Below the pieces are notes generated by a model. The model searched no databases and was not told the DNA's origin. It saw only the letters and a program-made list of their open reading frames with translations. This document shows, piece by piece, positions 1-7,391 of a DNA stretch of 54,623 nt (its first letter is position 1; each line of letters opens with the position of its first letter). Position numbers and translations under genes: made by a program. Source of the DNA: Comamonadaceae bacterium (lineage in GTDB: Bacteria; Pseudomonadota; Gammaproteobacteria; Burkholderiales; Burkholderiaceae_C). The DNA lies in NCBI GenBank assembly GCA_003599455.1, contig QZKF01000046.1, forward strand, positions 1 to 54,623, written 5' to 3'.

Positions 1-1410
1 TTCGGTCAGGGTTCCAGTCTTGTCCACCGCCACGGCCTTGATGAGGCGGGCATCTTCCAGGTAGGTGCCTCCCTTGATGAGAATGCCTCGGCGCGCCGCG
101 GCTGCCAGGCCGCTCACCACGGTGACAGGGGTCGAAATCACCAACGCGCAAGGACATGCAATCACCAGCAGCACGAGCGCCTTGTATATCGCTGTCAGCC
201 AAGCCCAGTCGAGCAGCAACGGCGGTACCACAGCGACGCCCAAGGCCATGACAAAGACGGCAGGCGTGTAAATGGCCGCGAAGCGATCCACGAAACGCTG
301 GGTAGGCGCCCGGGTGCCTTGCGCTTCCTCCACCGCGTGGATGATGCGGGCCAGGGTAGAGTTGCTCGACGCCGCAGTCACGCGGAATTCGAGTTCACCG
401 TTTTCATTGATCGTGCCTGCGAAGACCGAACTGCCTGGCTCTTTGTCTACAGGAATGCTCTCGCCCGTGACAGGGGCTTGGTTGATGCTGCTGTTGCCTT
501 TGGTGACGATGCCGTCAAACGCGACCCGCTCGCCTGGTTTGACCCGTGCAACGGAGTCAAGCGCCACCTCGGTCGCCTTGATGCGGCGCCAGCTCCCGTC
601 AGGCTGCTGGATTTCGGCATCATCGGGCGCGAGATCAACCAGGCCCTTGATGGCGTTTCGGGCGCGATCGACCGCGCGTTGCTCGATAAGCTCCGCGATG
701 GCATAGAGGGCCATCACCATGGCGGCTTCAGGCCACTGGCCAATGACGAATGCGCCCGTGACGGCAACCGACATGAGGGCATTGATGTTGAGCTTGCCAT
801 GTCGAAGTGCGGTCAGGCCTTTGGCATAGGTTTCCAGACCTGCCAACCCGATGGCGAGGACAGCGACCGCCATGCCCACCGCTTTCCAGGCCATGGTTTC
901 GGGGGCGAAGAAGGAGATGCCTTCTGCAACCATGGCAAACACCAGTGCAGCAGCGAACCGTGCGTAGCTGGTGCCAGTGCCCGATGCGTGGTCGTGCGAA
1001 CCATGGTCCGTGACATCAAGGCCCGCTGAAGCCGTCACGGCTTCGGGCGCGAAGCCCGCTCGGCGGATGGCGATCAACGCGGCGGTGACCGCCTCATCGG
1101 TCCCGTCGATGCGCAGTGTCCGTTGAGGAAGGCGGAAGTGCAAACCGCGAATTCCAGGGATGGGCTCCACTGCGCTGCGAATTTCCGACTCTTCGACCGT
1201 GCAGTCCATCGTCGAAATGCGAAAGGTGTTCGGCGCTGCCGATTCAACGCTCCCCGAATCAGGATGAGCGTGAGCCGCAGGCGCACAACAAGAGGAGCTG
1301 TCTGTAGGGTCCGGCCGGGCAACTGCGACATGATCAGTCCCGCAACAGGCTTCGAGATCGTGTTGCGCGGTGGGCATCGGCGCATTTTCGTGGTGGTGGT
1401 GTTTTGCCAT
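1..1410 (-). CDS. Heavy-metal P1B-type ATPase (Zn/Cd/Pb exporter, CadA/ZntA-like), partial
   Basis: This is an inner-membrane pump that would use ATP to expel divalent soft metals. 470 residues are in the window; the C-terminal part lies beyond the left edge. The N-terminus has a run of four His (residues 4-7) and two Cys-Cys pairs (about 22-23 and 41-42), followed by a heavy-metal-associated domain with a single-Cys MDC motif at about residues 58-60. After that come membrane segments, the actuator loop with TGES, the metal-selecting CPC motif (ACPCAL) and the phosphorylation motif DKTGTLT at the window edge. The CPC motif and MDC-type HMA fit Zn/Cd/Pb rather than Cu pumps, but the exact metal is inferred. 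The ATG at 1410 starts the His-rich leader. A MerR-type promoter lies directly upstream. Confidence 0.93.
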   Translation of the reverse strand, partial: MAKHHHHENAPMPTAQHDLEACCGTDHVAVARPDPTDSSSCCAPAAHAHPDSGSVESAAPNTFRISTMDCTVEESEIRSAVEPIPGIRGLHFRLPQRTLRIDGTDEAVTAALIAIRRAGFAPEAVTASAGLDVTDHGSHDHASGTGTSYARFAAALVFAMVAEGISFFAPETMAWKAVGMAVAVLAIGLAGLETYAKGLTALRHGKLNINALMSVAVTGAFVIGQWPEAAMVMALYAIAELIEQRAVDRARNAIKGLVDLAPDDAEIQQPDGSWRRIKATEVALDSVARVKPGERVAFDGIVTKGNSSINQAPVTGESIPVDKEPGSSVFAGTINENGELEFRVTAASSNSTLARIIHAVEEAQGTRAPTQRFVDRFAAIYTPAVFVMALGVAVVPPLLLDWAWLTAIYKALVLLVIACPCALVISTPVTVVSGLAAAARRGILIKGGTYLEDARLIKAVAVDKTGTLTE

Positions 1411-1431
1411 GGGTCTTTGCTCGAGACCGGC

Positions 1432-1462
1432 ATTTCACACCCTGTACCAACTACAGTGTCAA
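1432..1462 (-). promoter_or_regulatory. MerR-family (CadR/PbrR-type) promoter and operator
   Basis: On the minus strand a TTGACA -35 (1457-1462) and a TGAAAT -10 (1432-1437) are separated by 19 bases. Promoters activated by MerR-family metal sensors have this overlong spacing. The spacer holds the dyad CTGTA-GTTGG-TACAG centred near 1450. The arrangement closely resembles pbrA/cadA promoters known from Cupriavidus and Pseudomonas. It would drive the ATPase starting at 1410. No MerR-family gene is visible next to it, so the regulator must act in trans. Confidence 0.75.
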
Positions 1463-1693
1463 GCTCTTTGTGAGGTACCCGGTCAAACTGGCGGGTGTAT
1501 TCGCGATGGAGATTGACGATGCTGTCCCTGAGAACCCGTGCGCACCGGGCAGATCGAAGGTCTGGCGGCTTTCAACGCAGCAGGCACTATTCTTCCCGCC
1601 TATCGACAGCAAGGTTGCCATCTGGTGCAGGGGATGGGAACTTGGTCTGCCGCTGTTTGTCTCCAAGAACTCCCATCGCTCCGAGGATTCCAC

Positions 1694-2356
1694 ATGACCC
1701 GCCGCCACATCGTTTTTTTATCGGCGCTGATCGCCCTTGCTGCGTTTGCAGCCGCTGTCTTTCTCTATCAGCGCCATACCCTGCAGGCTGCCGCTTTGCA
1801 GGCTTCAGAGCAAGCCGGTGCGATGGTGAGACCACACTCGCCAGTCATTGGTCCCATGAACGCGCCAGTCACCATCGTCGAGTTCTTCGACCCTGCATGC
1901 GAAGCCTGCAAAGCGTTTCATCCCCGCGTAAAGCAGATCCTTGCTGCGTTTCCGCGTGAGACGCGCCTGGTGATTCGGTACACGCCATTTCACCGGGAAC
2001 CGTCTGTGGAGGCGGTGAAGATTCTTGAAGCGGCACGCGCGCAGGGAAAGTTCGAACCCATGCTCGAAGCTTTGCTGGTTGGGCAACGGGCGTGGACCGG
2101 CCAGGGTGCGAAAGCCGCTGATCGCGCATGGGCCCTTGCACAGTCTGCCGGCCTCGACGTAGAGCAGGCACGTAAGCATATCGCCTCTGGCGCGGTGGAT
2201 ACCTTGCTGGCGCAGGACGTTTCGGATCTGAAGTCTATCGGGATTCGAGCCACACCGACCTTCTTCGTCAACGGGAAGCCGCTGTCTTCTACCGATCCGG
2301 AACAGCTCTTCGAGCTGGTCAAGGGCGAGGTAGAGCGCGTTCGAAAATCTCCGTGA
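1694..2356 (+). CDS. DsbA-family thioredoxin-fold protein, membrane-anchored
   Basis: A 220-residue periplasmic thiol-disulfide protein. Residues 1-25 form a signal anchor (MTRRH then a hydrophobic stretch). The thioredoxin fold follows, with the active site C-E-A-C at about residues 72-75 after the VEFFDPAC segment, and the cis-proline loop ATPTFF near residue 192. The long helical insert between them fits the DsbA/DsbG-like thioredoxin_4 family. The start at 1694 is supported by GAGGA at 1682-1686; an open frame extends further upstream but without a ribosome site. It is divergent from the P-type ATPase, so it may protect or fold Cys-containing proteins during metal stress. That role is inference from position. 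Confidence 0.85.
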   Translation: MTRRHIVFLSALIALAAFAAAVFLYQRHTLQAAALQASEQAGAMVRPHSPVIGPMNAPVTIVEFFDPACEACKAFHPRVKQILAAFPRETRLVIRYTPFHREPSVEAVKILEAARAQGKFEPMLEALLVGQRAWTGQGAKAADRAWALAQSAGLDVEQARKHIASGAVDTLLAQDVSDLKSIGIRATPTFFVNGKPLSSTDPEQLFELVKGEVERVRKSP

Positions 2357-2911
2357 CCGTGATGTAAATGTTGACGAGTCTCAGACCGCTGTCGCCTCAA
2401 CCTCAACTCTAAGGTCAGCAACGCCTCCAAAACCTGCCGCACGACACGATGGAAAGCTTGCGCCCGAATTGCAGCAATGGAGCCTAGAGCAATGGGACAC
2501 AGCGATTTCTTCGCGGGCATCTATCGCTGCAAATCAGACCGCGGACCCCAATACCTGTTCAAGTCTGGTCTCGGATGTTCGTCGTCAGGGTATCGAACTG
2601 TTACGCCGTGGCCTTTCGGTCAACGCGGCACGCAGCGCTCGAACGGCGGCAGTTTCCTTCCAGACCTGTCGTTCCCCTGGACTCTGGGAGTGGACCACCG
2701 TTTGGACCTATGGATCACATCGGCGTGCGCCGCGCCTTAGTAGAACTCCGGCTGCTCGGCATCATCGAGCGATCCATTGAGAAGGAGTCGCTATTTCCAT
2801 GGTGGCCATAAAACTGGTCATTCAAACAAGCTGATTGAATCTACAGCTACAAACTGATTTCGCTCCAAAATGCGGGTGAGGTCGCTGTGCCGGGCATTGA
2901 AAGGAGCCTGA
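2357..2911. other. Non-coding stretch in island, no supported gene
   Basis: About 550 bases between the DsbA-like gene and the nuclease fragment. Several short open frames run across it on both strands, but none has a convincing ribosome site, recognisable motif or consistent codon pattern. It is probably decayed cargo. I saw no insertion-sequence ends or clear inverted repeats. The last 12 bases contain the AAGGAG ribosome site of the next frame. Confidence 0.5.
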
Positions 2912-3253
2912 GTGCGTTTGATCAAAGCCCGTGCCCAGAACTATCGATCCATAGAGCACAGCGGCGAATTCGAAATTAGCGACTTGACGTGCCTTGTCGG
3001 CAAAAACGAGGCCGGCAAGACTGCGCTTCTCAACGCGCTGAGAGGTTTCCGGCCAAGCGACGACTTCGAGTTCGAAAAGACCAAGGATGACCCGCGCCGC
3101 TTCTTGAATCGCTATTACGAGCGACACCGATCGAGATCGTCCGAAGTGATCACGACGTGGTGGCACCTCACGAAGGAGGAGCCCCCAAATTGCGGTGCCT
3201 GCCAATACAGCCGACTCCCGAAGACATGCGGCCCATTGGAGGGCAAGAGTTGA
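2912..3253 (+). pseudogene. N-terminal fragment of an OLD/RecF-like AAA ATPase nuclease
   Basis: An open frame of 113 codons starting at GTG with AAGGAG seven bases upstream. Residues 1-47 match the start of OLD-family or RecF/SMC-like ATPases: a beta strand leading to NYRSI, then Walker A GKNEAGKT at about residues 31-38 and an LLNALRGF helix. The next part (about 60-94) still looks like the family (a KTKDDPRRFLN-like stretch), then the protein stops. Full members have over 500 residues, including Walker B, and OLD proteins a Toprim nuclease domain; all are missing. The last 20 residues look unrelated. It is most likely a remnant of a DNA-repair or phage-defence gene. Confidence 0.72.
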
Positions 3254-3296
3254 AATAGCTACCAACTGTGCATGAGCACGGCCCACCTGTTGGGCG

Positions 3297-3824
3297 TCAC
3301 TTCGCGGGAGCCGGGAGACGCTGCCACTGCTGGTGCCACATCATGTGGTTCATCATCATGTTCTGCATGGGCACATACTGGTCCATCATGTATTGACGCT
3401 GGCGAAGCTGATCGGGGTTCAGCCCCGAGTAGTAGCCGCGCATGTGGTCCCATCCCATCATCGGTCCCATCATCATTCCCGGCCCCATGCCTTGGCCCAT
3501 GCCACCGGGACCCCCGCAACAACCGTAGCCCTGCCCGGGGCCCCAGGTGCCGTGCATCAGGTTCATGCCAGCTTGCATGGCGTCCCAGTGCTGCTGGATC
3601 AGCTTCTGCCGTTCCTGCGGATCTTGTGTAGTCTGCATGCGTTCCATGTAGGACTGCATTTGCTTGAAGTGGTCTTGCAGGCGAGAGAGTTGCTTGTCGA
3701 ACTCGGCAGCGTTGGGGGCGGCCGGTGTTTTGGCTACTGCTTGTGGTGCCGCGGGCTGCTGAGCAATGGCTGGACCGGCGACGTTCAGAGCGGCTGCTAG
3801 GGCCAATACTGCGATTCTGTTCAT
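3297..3824 (-). CDS. Met/His-rich periplasmic metal-binding protein
   Basis: A 175-residue exported protein. Residues 1-22 form a clear signal peptide ending in AIA-QQ. Residues 40-90 are helical and Gln/Met-rich with a DPQERQKLIQQHW segment reminiscent of Spy/CpxP-like periplasmic proteins. The second half is strongly Met-, Gly- and His-rich (GMGPGMMMGPMMG, repeated MMMNHMMWH-type clusters) with one Cys-Cys pair, a composition typical of Cu/Ag-binding proteins in resistance clusters. The ATG at 3824 is chosen because GGAG stands ten bases upstream; the frame stays open further upstream without a site. Its upstream region is the decayed CDF gene. Copper or silver binding is inference from composition. 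Confidence 0.82.
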   Translation of the reverse strand: MNRIAVLALAAALNVAGPAIAQQPAAPQAVAKTPAAPNAAEFDKQLSRLQDHFKQMQSYMERMQTTQDPQERQKLIQQHWDAMQAGMNLMHGTWGPGQGYGCCGGPGGMGQGMGPGMMMGPMMGWDHMRGYYSGLNPDQLRQRQYMMDQYVPMQNMMMNHMMWHQQWQRLPAPAK

Positions 3825-3939
3825 GAAAATCTCCAATGGAGTTGCCGCACCGGCCAATCCGATGCTGCTACCAGTGTGATCGTCAGCGGGTAAGGTCACT
3901 TGATCTAGCGCAACGGCGAGACAAATAACCCAAGTTCGA

Positions 3940-4256
3940 TACAAGAGCATCGGAGAGATGGTGCGTCGATTCATCGACGGCGGCGAGCCTGCATCGACGT
4001 TGATGGTCGTCATGGCGCACTTGCGTTGGTTGCTAATGCCTATTGCCTGTGGGCGATGGCCAAGAGAAAGAACGACGGAGCACACATGAGAGCGAGCTAT
4101 AGTTTCCTTGCGAACGACGTGATTGCCAACGGTGGCGTCTTCCTTGCACGCGTGCTCGTCGCGGTCACAGGCTCACGCTATCCGGACCTCGCAATCGGCA
4201 CCATCGCTGCGTTAGTGGCGCTCAATGGTGCGAGACGCATCCTCTCGTTGAAGTAG
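3940..4256 (+). pseudogene. Decayed cation diffusion facilitator (CzcD/DmeF-like), frameshifted remnant
   Basis: The second half of a CDF-family metal exporter can be read only by changing frame. Residues resembling MVRRFIDGGEPASTLMVVMA are read from 3958, and ALALVANAYCLW, MRASYSF and NDVIANGG follow in another frame from about 4017 to the stop at 4254-4256. The NDVIAN and GSRYPDL segments are typical of transmembrane helices 5-6 of this family. The N-terminal half is missing, and a single-base indel near 4017 explains the frame change. It was probably a Co/Zn/Cd efflux gene and shows that the island's metal cargo is eroding. Confidence 0.75.
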
Positions 4257-4374
4257 TCGGCGGGGCCGAGGGCCCGGCGGTTGCCTCACTGGTGCCGCAG
4301 AGCGAACGGGGGGGATGTAGGTGAATGGCTGTTGATGGCCAACGCCGGCATTTCAACGACGCTTGATTGGTTAC

Positions 4375-5157
4375 CTACAAAAGCCCGTACAGACGGGCAA
4401 TCCTGGCGGCAGTGCGTCTGTCCGGCGCGTCCAGCTTGGCGTTGACCCTCTGGAAGCGGCAGTCGATGGTCTTGGCCTTCAGGTTCAGTGCGGCTCCAAT
4501 GGCCTTGCTGCTGTGGCCGGCCGCTTCGTACCGTAGCAGTTCCAGGTCTGCGTCATTGAGGCCCGATCCGGCAAGCAACTCCTGACGCATGACTTTCAAG
4601 ACCCAATGATGCAGTTCCATTGCAAGGGCACGCGCCAGAACACGCGTCTGTGAAAAGTTTTCGCCCTCGAAGCAGGCCGTGGTTCTTGAGCCCAGGCAGA
4701 GGACACCAACCCGCGACAATCCGACTTGACTCGGGGCAGGTGCAACCAGCGCGGATGCGAAACCATGCGCCGCTGCAGCAAGGGCAAACGCTTCCTCCTC
4801 CTTCGATACGGTGATTAGGTCGCTGGAACGAGTGGGCTCGGCTTCATGCGATGCGTATCTCAACCACGGGTCATTCTCAAACCAGCGTTGGCTTGCGTAG
4901 GCTGCAGTCCACTCAGGGTCGCACGCCCAAAGCGTGTGCAGGGATGTTCGGGACGCGTCATCTCGAAGGCAGCTCAGAAAAACCCCGGACTCAGCACCAA
5001 GGCAACTCACGGCCTCTCGGAACAGAGAAATCACTTCGCCTGTCGGACCCAAATCTGCAATCCTGGAAAGGATGTCCAGCAAGCGGGTGTGTTCGACGAC
5101 CACCCGATGTGGAGAGATCGAATCACCGGAGTCAGCGGATGTGAGCAAGTGCCGCAT
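4375..5157 (-). CDS. LuxR-type transcriptional regulator (solo)
   Basis: 260 residues. The N-terminal 170 residues resemble an autoinducer-binding/GAF-like fold: a RWFENDPWLRYA stretch keeps the Asp-Pro of the LuxR ligand pocket, and an AAAHGFASALVAP stretch follows. The canonical Trp after it is not obvious, so ligand type is open. Residues 198-260 form a LuxR helix-turn-helix (LNDADLELLRYEAAG, SSKAIGAALNL, KTIDCRFQRVNAKL). The ATG at 5157 has GAAGG six bases upstream. The gene overlaps the end of the upstream unknown gene by 26 bases, so the two are probably translated together. No LuxI-type synthase is nearby. Confidence 0.85.
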   Translation of the reverse strand: MRHLLTSADSGDSISPHRVVVEHTRLLDILSRIADLGPTGEVISLFREAVSCLGAESGVFLSCLRDDASRTSLHTLWACDPEWTAAYASQRWFENDPWLRYASHEAEPTRSSDLITVSKEEEAFALAAAAHGFASALVAPAPSQVGLSRVGVLCLGSRTTACFEGENFSQTRVLARALAMELHHWVLKVMRQELLAGSGLNDADLELLRYEAAGHSSKAIGAALNLKAKTIDCRFQRVNAKLDAPDRRTAARIARLYGLL

Positions 5158-5569
5158 GGCCTTCGCGAACCAGTTTGTTGAACAACAGGCCGTCTTCAAA
5201 GCGCAGTGGCTCGCAGCCACACCAGCGGTCGAAACTCTCAGCATCGGGAAACACCATAGCCTGCACCAGGCACACACCATGAATCTGTCGTTGAGTTCGC
5301 TCCATCAGAAGACCAAAAGTGGTCGATCGCAGCAAGAACGTGACCTTGTCATCGTGGGAGGCCAGCAGCGATATCCCCGGCTCCGTGCCACACCGTCTTT
5401 GGCGAGCAGGTCGGGTCGAAGTTGTTACGCGTTGCCTCTGTAGCGCCGCTCGTTTCGTCCCCAGCGGTCGCGCCGGTTTATCGATCGGATCGAGACGGCG
5501 CTTGGCCACTGGCCGCTCTAGGGTCGAATGCGCTGGCGTTGTTGCCGTGGGTAGCTCAAAGCCGTTCAT
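5132..5569 (-). CDS. Conserved hypothetical protein upstream of LuxR regulator
   Basis: 145 residues, start ATG 5569 preceded by GGGAG. The first 70 residues are Arg/Pro/Thr-rich and probably disordered. The C-terminal 65 residues look folded, with a pattern I associate with uncharacterised small Burkholderiales proteins: FLLRSTTFGLL, then a strand, then MVFPDAESFDRWCGCEPLRF and LLFNKLVREGHALL-like helices. No catalytic motif or membrane segment is visible. Its stop lies inside the luxR start region, implying a two-gene unit. It may modulate the LuxR protein, but that is only inferred from the overlap. Confidence 0.65.
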   Translation of the reverse strand: MNGFELPTATTPAHSTLERPVAKRRLDPIDKPARPLGTKRAALQRQRVTTSTRPARQRRCGTEPGISLLASHDDKVTFLLRSTTFGLLMERTQRQIHGVCLVQAMVFPDAESFDRWCGCEPLRFEDGLLFNKLVREGHAALAHIR

Positions 5570-5638
5570 CGTCGCTCCCTCGGATCGGGTTGACCTAAAG
5601 GCCGCGCGGTGTGCTGTCATCGCGCGATCCACGCTTTA

Positions 5639-5656
5639 CCCTCAGACTACTGAGGG
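5639..5656. repeat. Inverted repeat upstream of the hypothetical-luxR pair
   Basis: Perfect 7-base arms CCCTCAG and CTGAGGG around ACTA, centred about 78 bases upstream of the ATG at 5569. No T-run follows on either strand, so an operator is more likely than a terminator. It could be an autoregulatory site for the LuxR protein, which is inference. Confidence 0.5.
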
Positions 5657-5713
5657 AAGGGTAGACAAGCGCGGCGCGTACTGTCAAAGGAAATCAGGCT
5701 GGGGTGGCCAAAT

Positions 5714-5728
5714 CTGCACGCTGTGCAG
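5714..5728. repeat. Inverted repeat CTGCAC-GCT-GTGCAG
   Basis: Perfect 6-base arms with a 3-base centre, between the end of the ACT-domain gene (5766) and the start of the small gene (5569). The CTG...CAG ends recall lux-box edges, but the spacing is one base short of the usual pattern. It could be an operator or part of a weak terminator for the ACT-domain gene. Confidence 0.4.
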
Positions 5729-5765
5729 CAGAGCTAAACAGCGAGCGAAGCGCGGGCAAGGCAGA

Positions 5766-6179
5766 TCAGATGGCTGCTTGGGCGTCGCATTGGCTGAGTG
5801 CTTCCAGCAAGCTGAGCGCCTCTCTGGCGCGGTCCACTGGGATGAAGAGATGATCGTGATGAAAGGCTGCAACTGCGTTGCATGGAATGCCGGCTCTGGC
5901 CAGGTTGGCGGAGACCATGGCCAAAAATCCAATAGCCTCCAGAGACGAGTGCACGGTAAGCGTGATGAGACGGGCTTCGAAGATGTGAGGCACTTCTGCT
6001 CTCAAGGCCTGTGACCGTTCCACGATGGCGGTCATGCCTTCTACTTCCCTGAACGTGCAGATGGGGTGGATGCCCGCCGGAATCCGAAAGTCGGGGAAGG
6101 TGCAATACACGAACGTCTCTGGTCGCAGCTCGGGGGCCATCATCTGCTGCAGTCGACCTTGATCCATTTCACCGCTCAT
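5766..6179 (-). CDS. ACT-domain-containing protein (DUF2241-like)
   Basis: 137 residues made of two ACT-like modules: residues about 10-65 (LRPETFVYCTFPD, then a Pro-rich turn and CTFREVEGMTAIV) and about 70-130 (ARLITLTVHSSLEAIGFLAMVSANLARAGI, FHHDHLFIPVDRAREALSLLEAL). The second part matches the ACT_7 pattern of small cytosolic proteins thought to bind amino acids; the real ligand is unknown. The start at 6179 has GGAG eight bases upstream. It stands alone between the luxR pair and the desaturase and is transcribed in the same direction as luxR. Confidence 0.8.
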   Translation of the reverse strand: MSGEMDQGRLQQMMAPELRPETFVYCTFPDFRIPAGIHPICTFREVEGMTAIVERSQALRAEVPHIFEARLITLTVHSSLEAIGFLAMVSANLARAGIPCNAVAAFHHDHLFIPVDRAREALSLLEALSQCDAQAAI

Positions 6180-6446
6180 CAGGAGTTCTCCAGAACTGGC
6201 GCACCGAATGCGAATCGCGGCGTTGATTATGTGCCGCCAGAGGGCGTTCAGTTTGTGCACATGTGCTCACCTTTGACGGTGATCGGGCTGGTTTAGCGGA
6301 ATTGACCGAGCGCCAAAGTTCCTAAACTCTGCAGCATTTTTGGTATCACCTGCTACCGTCTGACGCAGCCCGGAACACACGCCCGCAGTCCACAGTTCTT
6401 GCCGCCGGGCTACGCACGGCAAGGCGCAGTGAGAAGGAGTGTCCAA

Positions 6447-7391
6447 ATGGCACCGACTTCCGAAGTCCTTGCGGACATGGCCGAGCTTCGCAACCAGTTG
6501 AAGTTGAAAGGCCTTCCGTACAGCGAGCTGTTCAAGTTGCAGCCTGTGCATGCATTGTTGGACATCGCATTCGACTGGGCACTCATCTTCAGCGCAGTCG
6601 CTGCCGCCGTGTGGCTTCATGTCGGGTGGGCACCCTTGTCCGTGCTGGTGATTTCGAACCGGCAGCGCGCTCTAGGCAACATCCTCCACGATGCGGGGCA
6701 TCGAAACCTTTGGCGCGACAAGAAGCGGAACGACTTGATCGCGCGAACGATGGTGGCCCCATTTCTGTTTTCGAGTCTCACCCGGTACCGCGAGACGCAT
6801 TTCCAGCATCACCTTGAGCTGGGGCGAGTGGACGGCGATCCGGACTTGCTTCCCGGGCAAGAGGGCTTGCCGTCGCATTGGATGACCAGCTACCTGAGAT
6901 GTCTGGTTTGTTGGTCAACATGGATGGGCTCTTTGGGCGGTCACTTGTTTGCTGGCAAGGTTGGTCTGCAGAGCAAGCTCTACATCGTGGGCTGGTGGCT
7001 CTGTTTCATCGGTGCCATAGCAGGCTTGCTCGGGGTGGAATTTGCGTTTGGCTTCCTGTCGCTATGGTTGATCGCACGTGCAACTCTGTTTCATTGCATC
7101 ACCACCTTTCGGGAGATGTGCGATCACTTTGGCTTGCATCCAGGCGGAGTGTTTGGATTCACCCGGGACGTGGTTTGTCATGGCCCCTGGCGCTGGATCT
7201 TTCATCCGCGCAACAACGGCTACCACCTCACCCACCACCTGCTGCCTGCTGTTCCTTACTACCGGCTTCCAGAAGCTCACGATCTATTGCTCGGTCTGCC
7301 ATCGTTCAACGAGCGATCCCACGTTTGCCGTTCCTATTTCACGATGCCGACAGCGGTCACGTCTGCCTGGCAGAGCGAGGCAGTGACGTGA
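6447..7391 (+). CDS. Membrane fatty-acid desaturase family protein
   Basis: 314 residues. The di-iron His boxes are visible: HDAGH at about residues 82-86, HFQHH at about 117-121, and a late NNGYHLTHHLLP box near residue 260. Hydrophobic segments lie at about 40-70, 170-205 and 205-225. This is the architecture of integral-membrane acyl-lipid desaturases or related hydroxylases. The ATG at 6447 follows AAGGAG at 6434-6439. The stop codon overlaps the GTG start of the permease gene in the four bases GTGA, so the two are translationally coupled. A possible promoter (TTGACC at 6302, TAAACT at 6323) has an unusually short spacer. The substrate cannot be read from sequence. Confidence 0.88.
   Translation: MAPTSEVLADMAELRNQLKLKGLPYSELFKLQPVHALLDIAFDWALIFSAVAAAVWLHVGWAPLSVLVISNRQRALGNILHDAGHRNLWRDKKRNDLIARTMVAPFLFSSLTRYRETHFQHHLELGRVDGDPDLLPGQEGLPSHWMTSYLRCLVCWSTWMGSLGGHLFAGKVGLQSKLYIVGWWLCFIGAIAGLLGVEFAFGFLSLWLIARATLFHCITTFREMCDHFGLHPGGVFGFTRDVVCHGPWRWIFHPRNNGYHLTHHLLPAVPYYRLPEAHDLLLGLPSFNERSHVCRSYFTMPTAVTSAWQSEAVT

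Noticed and set aside
1463..1693. Degenerate MerR regulator gene between the promoter and the DsbA-like gene
   Set aside because: I read all plus-strand frames and found no helix-turn-helix or metal-binding Cys pattern.
6878..7387. N-terminal extension of the permease frame
   Set aside because: These codons overlap the desaturase in another frame; the desaturase His boxes show which frame is real.
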